A stretch of DNA of 64,000 nt from NCBI GenBank assembly GCA_024229515.1, contig JAAESI010000242.1, positions 1 to 64,000 on the forward strand, written 5' to 3'. Under the pieces are notes generated by a model, which saw only the letters and a list, made by a program, of their open reading frames with translations, had not been told where the DNA came from and did not search any database. Every line of letters begins with the position of its first letter. Within the stretch, counting starts at the first letter, position 1. This document shows, one piece after another, positions 49,940-57,641 of the stretch. The position numbers were made by a program, and so were the translations under genes. Source of the stretch: Pseudomonadota bacterium (GTDB lineage: Bacteria; Myxococcota_A; UBA796; UBA9615).

Positions 49940-51225
49940 GCGGTTGGCTCCTGCAGGAGGAAGTCGCTCAGGACCGTCCAGCGCTCGTGCATGCGGGGGT
50001 CGAGGATCAGCGTCAGGTGGGAGCCCGGAAGCTCCTCGTAGCGGGCGTCGGGGGCAAGCCGGTCCAGCGGTCGGGCGCTGTCCGGGGGCACGATCCAGTC
50101 CACCGCTCCGGTGACGTTCAGCACCGGGCAGGCGATGGCGTCCAGGCGCGCGGCGCGGCCCCCGATGCGGGTTTCCCCGGCAGCGAGCCGGCCCGAGTGG
50201 AACACCTCGTCGATGAAGCCCTTGAACACGCCCGCGGGCACGTCCACGTTGTCGTTGGCCCACTTGTCGATCGCACCGAAGCGGTCCAGGGCCGCCGGCG
50301 AGTCGAGGCTTCCGATGAACAGCTTCCACTTCATGAGCTCGTAGTACGGCTTGAGCCCCACGAACGTGTGGCGGATGAGCTTGGCGGGCATCTTGCCGAA
50401 GCTGCCCACGACCGCCTCGGGGTCGAAGATGCGGGGGTCGGTGACCGCCGCGACCACGCCCTCGGCGGGGGCCTGGAACGGGGCCGTGAGCGTGAGCAGG
50501 CGGCTGTACTTGTCCGACTCGAGGGACGCGGCGAGCGCCGCCAGGGTGCCCCCGATGCAGTGCCCGAACAGGCTCACGGCGGGGGCCCCGGTGCGCTCCC
50601 GGACGCCGTCGGCGCAGGCCCCGACGGCGTCGACGTATTCGGCCAGGGTCGCTTCCCCGGCGCCTTCGTGAGGCTGGCTCCACTCCATCATCCAGACGTC
50701 GAGTCCGACATCGAGCAGGTGCCGGACCACGCTGCAGCCCTCCTGCAGATCGAGGATGTAGGAGCGGTTGATCACCGAGTAGACGATGAGCACGGGGGAG
50801 CCGGTCCGCGGGGGAGCGTCGGGGCCGGGCTCGTAGCGGTGCAGCTCGACGGTGCCGACCGTCGCCTCCAGCGTGCGGGGCGTCGGGCGCACGGCGACCA
50901 ACTCCGGGTCGGCGTAGTACTCGGGACCGAGGCGCGCCTTGACGGCCATCGCCTCGGTGAAGCGGCGCACCATGCCGCGCTCGCGCTCATCGGCGGTGCC
51001 GGCGAGGTTGCGGCTCCAGGCTTCGGCCAGCGGCTTCAGGTCGACCTCGAACGACGACGGAGGGAGCCCCTCCAGATCCCGCTCGTACTCGCCGATCGCG
51101 CCCTGCCACATCGACTCCACCGTCGGCGCGGCCTGCTCCCAGAAGGCGCTGACCTGCGTCATCACCGTGCGAGCGAAGGACGCCTGCAGGTCGAGCAGCT
51201 GGCTGAGCGGGCTGGGGTCGGTCAT
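49936..51225 (-). CDS. phaC: Poly(3-hydroxyalkanoate) synthase, class III-like
   Basis: 429 residues. Contains LIVYSVINRSYILDLQEGCSVVRHLL and VWMMEWSQPHEG, characteristic of PhaC; the lipase-like box LFGHCIGGTLAALA (GxCxGG, nucleophilic Cys); VTGAVDWIVPP (Asp) and LPGSHLTLILDPRMH (His). The N-terminal 90 residues are helical and longer than in class III A. vinosum PhaC, closer in total size to a fused or alternative class. Polymerises hydroxyacyl-CoA to PHA. The ATG overlaps the acyl-CoA ligase stop (ATGA), a tight link between substrate activation and polymer synthesis. Confidence 0.88.
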   Translation of the reverse strand: MTDPSPLSQLLDLQASFARTVMTQVSAFWEQAAPTVESMWQGAIGEYERDLEGLPPSSFEVDLKPLAEAWSRNLAGTADERERGMVRRFTEAMAVKARLGPEYYADPELVAVRPTPRTLEATVGTVELHRYEPGPDAPPRTGSPVLIVYSVINRSYILDLQEGCSVVRHLLDVGLDVWMMEWSQPHEGAGEATLAEYVDAVGACADGVRERTGAPAVSLFGHCIGGTLAALAASLESDKYSRLLTLTAPFQAPAEGVVAAVTDPRIFDPEAVVGSFGKMPAKLIRHTFVGLKPYYELMKWKLFIGSLDSPAALDRFGAIDKWANDNVDVPAGVFKGFIDEVFHSGRLAAGETRIGGRAARLDAIACPVLNVTGAVDWIVPPDSARPLDRLAPDARYEELPGSHLTLILDPRMHERWTVLSDFLLQEPTA

Positions 51226-52706
51226 CGGGCGGCGAGCTCCCGCAGGGTCGGCTTGTGGATCTTCCCCGTGGCCCCCTTGGGCAGCTCGTCCAGGGCGGTC
51301 ACGTGGCGCGGGACCTTGTACCCCGCGAGCCGAGATCGGCACAGCGCGACGATCGCCTCGGGGGCCAACTTCGCCCCCGGGCGGAGCGCCACGAAGGCGT
51401 GCCCGACCTCGCCCCAGAGCGGATGCTCCACCGGCACGACGGCCGCTTCAAGCACGTCCTCGATCCCGCCGAGCACCCGCTCGACTTCGCCCGGGTACAC
51501 GTTCTCGCCCCCGGAGATGAACATCTCTTTGCGTCGGCCGGCGCATCGGAAGCCGCCAAACGGGGCCTCGACAAAGAGGTCCCCGGTGCGGAACCAGCCG
51601 TCGTCGCCGAGGGCCTGTGCGGTCGCCTCGGGCTGACGCCAGTAGCCGGCGCAGACCGTGGGGCCGCGCAGTTGCAGCTCCCCCACCTCGCCCGGCGCCA
51701 CCGGCGCGTCGTGTTCGTCCACGAGCCGGACCTCCAGGTGAGGCATGGGGAAGCCGACCGTGCCGGCGCGGGCGAGCCCTTCGCCGGCCGGCATGACGAA
51801 GCAGTTGGGGCCGACCTCGGTGAGGCCGTAGCCCTGGCGGAACTCGACCCCGCGGTCCCACCAGGCCTCGATCTCGGGCAGGGGGCAGGGGGCGCCGCCG
51901 CTGATCACCCAGTCCAGGCTGCTCAGGTCGGCAGTGGCGAAGCGGTGGCTGCGGCGCATCGCCTGAAACATCGTGGGCACGCCGAAGAGGCATGTGAGCC
52001 CGTGGTCCTGGACCAGCCGGAGGGTTTCGTCGGGATCGAACGCCTCGGCCAGCAGCACCGTCCCCCCGATCATCAGCAGCGGAATCGTCAGCACGTTCCA
52101 ACCACCGGTGTGGAACAGAGGCGCCGCGACCACGGTCGAATCGGCCGCCGTCAGCTCCCACCCGACGATCGTGTTGATCGCGTTCCAGTGGATCGATCCG
52201 TGGGTCAGCATCGCCCCCTTGGGACGCCCCGTGCTGCCGCTGGTGTACAGCGTCAGCAGCGGTGTGGAGGCCTCGATCGCGCTCCGCGGAGCAGGCTCCA
52301 GCAACTCCCCATCCCAGCCCCGGTCCAACTTCACCACCGGGACGGCGCATCCGTCCGGCACTTGAGGCGCCGAGACCCCGTCGACCAGGAGCACCGAAGG
52401 CTCCGCGTCCTCCAGCATCGCGGCCAACTCGGGACCGGCGAGGCGCCAGTTCAACGGCACGACGATCACCCCGAGGCGGGCCGCTCCGAGCAGGAGTTCG
52501 ACCTGCTCGAGGCAGTTGCGCGCCAGCACGGCGACCCGATCGCCAGCCCGCAGTCCCCACCCGTGGTGCAGCCGTCGGGCGGCCAGCTCCCCTGCCCGGT
52601 CCAGCTCCGCGTAGGTGCGGCTCCGGCCCGAGGTGGGCTCCAGCAACGCCCGCCGGTGCGGCGCGGTGGCGGCGCGAGCGGCGATCGGGTCCCCGTGCAG
52701 CAGCAT
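51222..52706 (-). CDS. Acyl-CoA synthetase (AMP-forming)
   Basis: 494 residues, ANL superfamily. Motifs: LLTLYTSGSTGRPKGAMLTH (AMP-binding P-loop), GGWNVLTIPLL, FRQGYGLTEVGPNC, ELQLRGPTVCAGYW, DGWFRTGDLF, KEMFISGGENVYPGEVE and the C-terminal catalytic Lys in PKGATGKIHKPTLREL. Likely activates a fatty or hydroxy acid to the CoA ester. Its position between the phasin and phaC genes suggests it feeds PHA synthesis or recycles monomers. Confidence 0.9.
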   Translation of the reverse strand: MLLHGDPIAARAATAPHRRALLEPTSGRSRTYAELDRAGELAARRLHHGWGLRAGDRVAVLARNCLEQVELLLGAARLGVIVVPLNWRLAGPELAAMLEDAEPSVLLVDGVSAPQVPDGCAVPVVKLDRGWDGELLEPAPRSAIEASTPLLTLYTSGSTGRPKGAMLTHGSIHWNAINTIVGWELTAADSTVVAAPLFHTGGWNVLTIPLLMIGGTVLLAEAFDPDETLRLVQDHGLTCLFGVPTMFQAMRRSHRFATADLSSLDWVISGGAPCPLPEIEAWWDRGVEFRQGYGLTEVGPNCFVMPAGEGLARAGTVGFPMPHLEVRLVDEHDAPVAPGEVGELQLRGPTVCAGYWRQPEATAQALGDDGWFRTGDLFVEAPFGGFRCAGRRKEMFISGGENVYPGEVERVLGGIEDVLEAAVVPVEHPLWGEVGHAFVALRPGAKLAPEAIVALCRSRLAGYKVPRHVTALDELPKGATGKIHKPTLRELAAR

Positions 52707-52712
52707 CGGGCT

Positions 52713-52940
52713 CTAGGCCTCGGCCGCCGGACGGGACATGCGGTCGATCTGCTCCTTCATCGCCTCCAGCGTCTTGGCGGTGGCGCGGGCGAATTCCTGG
52801 TTCAGCTCGAGCATGCCGTCGATGCCCGTGAGCATCGCCTCGCGCATGGTCTCGGCGGCGCGGTTCGGATCGGTCATCCACGCGGTCGGGTCGTAGGGGT
52901 TGTTCGAGGGGGTCTTCGTCTTCGTCTGCTTGGTGCTCAT
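52713..52940 (-). CDS. Small phasin-like protein
   Basis: 75 residues from the ATG at 52940 (GGGAGA Shine-Dalgarno about 8 nt upstream); an upstream ATG at 52955 overlaps that site and is less likely. A short Lys/Thr/Asn/Pro opening precedes a long amphipathic helix (RAAETMREAMLTGIDGMLEL, NQEFARATAKTLEAMKEQ) like phasins and PhaE-type subunits that coat PHA granules. First gene of the acs-phaC operon, with a TTGACC/TAGATT promoter covered by candidate PhaR operators. Confidence 0.7.
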   Translation of the reverse strand: MSTKQTKTKTPSNNPYDPTAWMTDPNRAAETMREAMLTGIDGMLELNQEFARATAKTLEAMKEQIDRMSRPAAEA

Positions 52941-52988
52941 CAGGTCATCTCCCATGCACGGCGGGCTCCATGCCCAACCGCTGAGAGC

Positions 52989-53018
52989 AATCTATGTGCA
53001 CTTGCACAAAAAGGTCAA
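52989..53018 (-). promoter_or_regulatory. Phasin-operon promoter
   Basis: -35 TTGACC (53018-53013) and -10 TAGATT (52994-52989) on the minus strand, 18 bp apart. The spacer contains the palindrome at 52995-53008. The predicted start site is about 40 nt before the ATG. Confidence 0.7.
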
Positions 53019-53042
53019 GCGACCGATTGGTGCAAGTGCACA
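52995..53042. promoter_or_regulatory. Paired GTGC-N4-GCAC palindromes, candidate PhaR operators
   Basis: TGTGCACTTGCACA (52995-53008) and GGTGCAAGTGCACA (53029-53042) are each near-perfect palindromes of GTGC-N4-GCAC, centred 34 bp apart, and together form a 13-bp perfect inverted repeat. The first fills the spacer between -35 and -10 and the second lies just upstream of -35. PhaR proteins are known to bind TGC-rich palindromes of the CTGC-N3/4-GCAG type upstream of phasin genes. Confidence 0.7.
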
Positions 53043-53055
53043 AACGACCAAGAAG

Positions 53056-53085
53056 AAACGCCGCAATCCGAAGATTGCGGCGTTT
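53056..53085. terminator. tRNA-Ala terminator
   Basis: A perfect 13-bp stem (AAACGCCGCAATC / GATTGCGGCGTTT) closes a 4-nt loop that reads TTCG on the minus strand, followed there by TCTTCTT. It ends transcription of the minus-strand tRNA before the phasin promoter. Confidence 0.85.
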
Positions 53086-53094
53086 CTTGAGTCT

Positions 53095-53170
53095 TGGTGG
53101 AGCCAGGGGGGATCGAACCCCCGACCTCTTGACTGCCAGTCAAGCGCTCTCCCAGCTGAGCTATGGCCCC
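53095..53170 (-). tRNA. tRNA-Ala(GGC)
   Basis: 76 nt on the minus strand. Acceptor GGGGCCA / TGGCTCC with one wobble pair, D-arm with GCTCAGCTGGGAGAGC, anticodon stem TTGAC/GTCAA around loop TGGCAG with GGC anticodon, T-arm GGGGG TTCGATC CCCCC, and an encoded CCA end. Anticodon GGC reads GCC/GCU alanine codons. Confidence 0.95.
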
Positions 53171-53185
53171 AGAATCGGTCGGCGG

Positions 53186-53214
53186 AAGGTAGTGGCACCT
53201 CCCATTGATGTCAA
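53186..53214 (-). promoter_or_regulatory. tRNA-Ala promoter
   Basis: Consensus -35 TTGACA (53214-53209) and -10 TACCTT (53191-53186) with a 17-bp spacer, on the minus strand just upstream of the tRNA. It also confirms TANNNT as a working -10 pattern in this genome. Confidence 0.75.
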
Positions 53215-53228
53215 CAGAGGAGCCCCCC

Positions 53229-53792
53229 TCAGAGTTTCTTCTTTGCCGGCGGCTTCTTTTTTGCGGCCGGCTTCTTCTTCGCCGCGGGCTTCTTCTTGGC
53301 CGCCGCCTTCTTCTTGGCCGCCGCCTTCTTCTTGGCCGCCGCCTTCTTGGCCGGCGCGGGGGCGGGCTCCGGCTCGGGCTCGGGCGCCGGCTCCGGTTCC
53401 GGCTCCGCGGCCACCGGCGCAGGGGCCTCGTTCGCGGCGGCTTCTTCTTCGCCGAGATCGCCCAACTCCGTTTCGAAGGTCTCGATCTGGACGTCGACCG
53501 CGGCGATCTTGGCGCCGGTGGATGCGAGATCCTCGTGCGCGAGCGATCCGCTCTGCATCAACGCCCACGCCTCCTCGCCGAGCTGCTGCAGCAGCAGTTC
53601 TCGATCCTTGCGGAGCTGGTAGACATCGATCCGGGCCTTGCCCATGCGGGCCCCCCGAAGGATGTCTTCACGGCTCTTGGAGAAGACGTCCTTCAGGCTG
53701 TCGAACAGGCTCGCGGCCCCTTCGACGAAGGCATCTACCTCCTCCTGCAGATTGACGGTCCCCTCGCCTTCAGTTCCCTCTTCGTCGCTCAT
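53229..53792 (-). CDS. Coiled-coil protein with Ala/Lys histone-H1-like tail
   Basis: 187 residues from the ATG at 53792. The N-terminal half is acidic and helical (LQEEVDAFVEGAASLFDSL, VFSKSREDILRGARMGKARI), residues about 95-140 form a coiled coil ending in Glu/Ala/Pro repeats, and the tail consists of AAKKK/PAKKK repeats. Such tails bind DNA or polyphosphate/RNA. Function unknown; a nucleoid-associated or granule-associated protein is possible given its position near the phasin operon. Confidence 0.65.
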   Translation of the reverse strand: MSDEEGTEGEGTVNLQEEVDAFVEGAASLFDSLKDVFSKSREDILRGARMGKARIDVYQLRKDRELLLQQLGEEAWALMQSGSLAHEDLASTGAKIAAVDVQIETFETELGDLGEEEAAANEAPAPVAAEPEPEPAPEPEPEPAPAPAKKAAAKKKAAAKKKAAAKKKPAAKKKPAAKKKPPAKKKL

Positions 53793-53883
53793 GGTTCCCC
53801 TCGTGTCCCCTTCCCAGGACCGGATGATCACGAAGGCGCTCGGTCCTTGTCAATGCGACAAGTCAGAGCGATCCTGCCCCGCT

Positions 53884-54717
53884 GTGTCCGCCCCCGATCC
53901 CCGCACCGAAGCGCTGACCCGCCTGTTCTGCCCGGACTGCCAGGGCATGCTCGTCCCGTCGATGGACCGGCCGGGCGACCTGCGGGCCCCGGTCAACTGC
54001 CTCGATTGTGGGGCCCAGTACGGCGCCGAGCGGGGGGCGATCGAGCTTCACGGTCGGGACGGGCGGCCCACCTCCCGCATCCGCGAGTACCCCCACCAGG
54101 GCAAGACGCTGCCGTTCTGGGAGTTCTACGAGCAGACCCTCCGCCTCGGCGCCTACCGCGACACCGATCTGGAAGACGAGGTGTTCGCGCTCCTGGGCTG
54201 GCTCGATCATGACCCCGGCGATCCGATCCTCCTGGTGGGAGCGGGCCGGGGCGAGCTCCTCGCCACCGTCGCGGAGGCCTGCCCGGATTCGACGATCGTC
54301 GCGCTGGATGACTCGGTGGACGAGCTTCGAATCGCGCGCAAGCGGCTGACGCGGCAGGGATCGGAGAACTGCGCGTACATCGCCTGCGACCTGGACCGCC
54401 CCCCGCTGCGGCCGGGGAGCTTCAAGGTGGTGCTCCACTTCGGCGTGCTCCACGGACTGCAGAATCCGCTCGACCACCTGCGCCGCTTCGCCCCCGTGGT
54501 GCCCCCGGGAGGCCGGGTGGCGGGCGTCGCGCTGGCCCGATCGAACCTCCCCCGCATCGCCGAAGCGCAGCAGATGATGAGCGCCGGCACCGGCCTGAAG
54601 TGGGTGCCCATGCAGGCGTTCGGGACCGCCCTCATGAAGGTCGGCTGGCGCAGCTTCCGGCACGAGCAGCCGAGCAACTGGATGGCGCGGTTCGTCGCGA
54701 TTCGCGGCGGTCTCTAG
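53884..54717 (+). CDS. Methyltransferase with N-terminal zinc ribbon
   Basis: 277 residues from a GTG at 53884. Two Cys pairs (LFCPDCQGML and VNCLDCGAQY) form a Trm112/zinc-ribbon-like module. A class I methyltransferase domain follows: ILLVGAGRGELLATVAEACPDS (motif I), IVALDDSVDELRIARKRL, CDLDRPPLRPGSFKVVLHFGVLHGL and a C-terminal RFVAIRGG. Substrate unknown. The stop shares CTAG with the facing MscK-like gene stop. Confidence 0.78.
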   Translation: MSAPDPRTEALTRLFCPDCQGMLVPSMDRPGDLRAPVNCLDCGAQYGAERGAIELHGRDGRPTSRIREYPHQGKTLPFWEFYEQTLRLGAYRDTDLEDEVFALLGWLDHDPGDPILLVGAGRGELLATVAEACPDSTIVALDDSVDELRIARKRLTRQGSENCAYIACDLDRPPLRPGSFKVVLHFGVLHGLQNPLDHLRRFAPVVPPGGRVAGVALARSNLPRIAEAQQMMSAGTGLKWVPMQAFGTALMKVGWRSFRHEQPSNWMARFVAIRGGL

Positions 54718-57641
54718 GAGCCCTTCGTCGCGGCGCGCGCGGGGGACAGCACCGTGCCGTCGTCCTCGCGGACCTCGAACCCCTGCTGGAGCGCCACCTC
54801 GAGGGTGCTGTCCCCCTGGCGCAGGTGCAGATCCATCTGCGGGAACGCGATCTCGACCTCGTTGGCGCGGAACAGGCGGTCGATCCGGATGCGCAGGTCG
54901 GAGGCGACGACGAGTCGGAGATCGGGATCGTCGATCCAGACGTTCAGGGTGAACAGCAGCGAGCTGTCACCGAAGTCGTCGAAGCGGACCATCGGGCCCG
55001 GCTTGCTCCGCACCCGGGGGTCCTCGGTGCCCGCCTGGAGCATCAGCCGGCGGACCAGGGGCACGTCGCTGCCGTAGGCGACGCCGACGGCGACGGGGAT
55101 GCGGACGGTGACGTCCTCCTCGGTCCAGTTCACCACCACGCTGTCGATCAGCTTGCTGTTGGGGATCACCACGAGGAGGTTGTCGATCGTCTTGATGAGC
55201 GTCGCGTACGCGGAGATGCGCGTGACCCGCCCCACGAGGCCATCCAACTCGATGACGTCGTCGACGGAGATCCGACGGCCCAGCAGCAGGATCAGCCCGC
55301 TGATGAAATTCGCCGCGAGGGTCTGACCGCCGAAACCGACGGCCAGTCCGATGACGCCCGCGAACACCGTGAGGAAGCCGATGCCGACCCCGATCACGTC
55401 CAGGGCGACGACGAGGCCGACGCCGAAGATCAGGTACCGCACGAGCGTATCGAGCGTCGCCCGCATGCCGGTGTCGAGCTCGTACAGCGGGTACAGGTTC
55501 CGCCGCAGGAGCGACTCCAGCCAGCCGCTGATCAGGATCGTGACCACGATGGTGCAGGCGAACAACACGATCGACAGGCCCGTGATGCGGCTCCCCCCGA
55601 TCTCGAACAGGGGCGCCGTCACCGCCGCCGCGAGGTTGCCGAAGACGTTGCCGCTGTAGTCCCAGCCCGAGGCGAGCAGCCCCGCGCTGCCGCCGCCGAC
55701 GAACAGCAGCACCAGCGGAACCAGCGATCGGTACGCGGCCTTGGCGCCGTCGGGCCCCAGGGCGAGCCAGCCGCCCCCGTTGGGGAAGCCGACGACCTTC
55801 TGCAGCGCCTCGGTGGTCCGGTGGTAGACCCAGGGGGCCATCAGCGCGACGCCGAGGGTCACGAGTCCGCCCCGCACGAGCAGGCGGGCGAGGTTCACGT
55901 ACCCCATCGCGTACAGCACGTAGACGACGACCGGGCCCAGCGCGAAGACCCGGTAGAAGCGGCGGATCCCGACCCGCAGCACGCCGACCTCGCTGATGTC
56001 TCCGTCCGCCCCAAGCAGGCTCAGGATCTCCGAGCGGCGCAGGAGGATGCCCAGCCAGCCGATCAGCAGCCAGAGCACCAGCGCCGCCTGGAGCAGCCGC
56101 CCCACCCCCGAGGGGAAGCCCAGCAGCGGGAGCATCGCCGCGCTCAGCCCGATCGCGGTCGCGAGCACGGCGCCGATCCGGATCAGCCCGCGCAGGTAGC
56201 GCGACACCGACGGCGACACGCTCTCGCTGCCCCCCTTGGGGAAGAGCACGCCCGAAGCGGCGATGACGACCCCCACCAGCGGCGGGGCCAGCGCGCTGAA
56301 GCGGTACAGCGGGCGCAAGGGCGTCGGGATCGCGTCGACCAGCAGCAGCATCCCGCACACCAGCGTGACGGGAAGCACGGGGGCGATCGCCTGGGCGATG
56401 ACTACGGCGAGCTCGTCCGCGCGGCTCCCGACCTGGATGCGCACCAGCAGCGGCATCACCCGAGCGCCGAGCACGAGCGCGAGCACCCCGAGCAGCCCGA
56501 GCAGGAACAGCAGCGCTCCGCTGGCCTGCTGATCGGGGCGCCCGGCCGCGTCGATGCGGCCCTGGACCTGCTGCAGGGTGGCGGCGGGATCGGCCAGGAG
56601 CACGCGGGTGTACTCGGCCCCCAGGGTCAGCGCGGTCGGGTCCACGAGGCCGATGGTCGCGCTGAAGATGCCGTCACCCTCACGCGCAGCGACCTCGGCC
56701 CGTCGCTCGATCCAGCGGCTCCGGTAGTACTCGAGCGAAGGCACGTCCAGCCCCTGCCGATCCAGGTCCAGCGCGATGAGCTCCACCTGCTTGCGGTTCA
56801 GGTCCGTGCGCCGCTCCAGCAGCTGGACCTCCATGTGGCGGAGGCTGTCGGTGAACCGGAGCAGCTCCCGCTCGGCGGGGGCGAGGACGGGCATCGGATC
56901 CGGGGTCGGCGGCTCCTCGGGCAGGGGCAGCGGACCGACCAGATCGGGGTCCACGATCGGCTCGGGGGTGGGTTCGGGGGTCTCCGGCTCGAGCTCGCTG
57001 AGCTCCTCGTCGAGCATCGCCAGGCGGACCTCGTCCAGCGTCTCGCGGTGCTCCTGGCCCGCGTCCTCCAGCAGCGTCCGGTGTTCCTGGAGATCGAGCA
57101 GGCGGGCGCGTCGCAGCGCGATCTCCACCTCCAGATCCTCGATGCGGGCGTCGATCGCGGCCGTGCTGAGCCCGTCCTCCAGCCAGCCCGGCGTCGCGTC
57201 GACGTCCAGCTGGAGCTGTCGGGCCGCCGCGGAGGCCTCGATCAGGCCCTGGATCTGGGCGTCGTAGGACTCCTCGGTCTCCCGAAGGAGCTCGTCCATC
57301 TCCTCGGCCCGCTCGAGCAGATGCGACAGCACCTCCCGGCGCGCGGGCCCGGTCCGGCCCAGCTCGGCGCGCCGCTGCCGCCACGTCTGGGCACGGTCGG
57401 CGAGGTCGTTGCGGCGCCGCTCCAGCCGCTCCAGCTGCCACCGAAACTCGGACTGCCGGCGGTCGAGCCGATCGTCGTACTCCTGCTGGCGGGCCTCCAG
57501 GTTGGCGCGGATGACGTCGGCCGGATTCTGGGTGAGGGGGAGGACCGTCTCGCTCTCCAGGCCGGGGAGCGTGAGCTGTCCGACGGCCGCGCCGGGGAGG
57601 CAGCAGACAGCGACGATGAGCAGGATCCCCAGGCGCCTCAC
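54714..57641 (-). CDS. Large mechanosensitive channel, MscK/KefA-like MscS family
   Basis: 975 residues. Signal peptide, then a periplasmic coiled-coil region (about 40-350; RLDRRQSEFRWQLERLERRR, LEVEIALRRARLLDLQEHR), many membrane segments from about 410, and the MscS core: GIGFLTVFAGVIGLAVGFGG, then GQTLAANFISGLILLLGRR, DVIELDGLVGRVTRISAYAT, TLIKTIDNLLVVIPNSKL and the C-terminal cytoplasmic vestibule domain. Opens on membrane tension to release solutes during hypo-osmotic shock. GTG start overlaps the upstream GT-C gene stop (GTGA). Confidence 0.9.
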   Translation of the reverse strand: MRRLGILLIVAVCCLPGAAVGQLTLPGLESETVLPLTQNPADVIRANLEARQQEYDDRLDRRQSEFRWQLERLERRRNDLADRAQTWRQRRAELGRTGPARREVLSHLLERAEEMDELLRETEESYDAQIQGLIEASAAARQLQLDVDATPGWLEDGLSTAAIDARIEDLEVEIALRRARLLDLQEHRTLLEDAGQEHRETLDEVRLAMLDEELSELEPETPEPTPEPIVDPDLVGPLPLPEEPPTPDPMPVLAPAERELLRFTDSLRHMEVQLLERRTDLNRKQVELIALDLDRQGLDVPSLEYYRSRWIERRAEVAAREGDGIFSATIGLVDPTALTLGAEYTRVLLADPAATLQQVQGRIDAAGRPDQQASGALLFLLGLLGVLALVLGARVMPLLVRIQVGSRADELAVVIAQAIAPVLPVTLVCGMLLLVDAIPTPLRPLYRFSALAPPLVGVVIAASGVLFPKGGSESVSPSVSRYLRGLIRIGAVLATAIGLSAAMLPLLGFPSGVGRLLQAALVLWLLIGWLGILLRRSEILSLLGADGDISEVGVLRVGIRRFYRVFALGPVVVYVLYAMGYVNLARLLVRGGLVTLGVALMAPWVYHRTTEALQKVVGFPNGGGWLALGPDGAKAAYRSLVPLVLLFVGGGSAGLLASGWDYSGNVFGNLAAAVTAPLFEIGGSRITGLSIVLFACTIVVTILISGWLESLLRRNLYPLYELDTGMRATLDTLVRYLIFGVGLVVALDVIGVGIGFLTVFAGVIGLAVGFGGQTLAANFISGLILLLGRRISVDDVIELDGLVGRVTRISAYATLIKTIDNLLVVIPNSKLIDSVVVNWTEEDVTVRIPVAVGVAYGSDVPLVRRLMLQAGTEDPRVRSKPGPMVRFDDFGDSSLLFTLNVWIDDPDLRLVVASDLRIRIDRLFRANEVEIAFPQMDLHLRQGDSTLEVALQQGFEVREDDGTVLSPARAATKGS

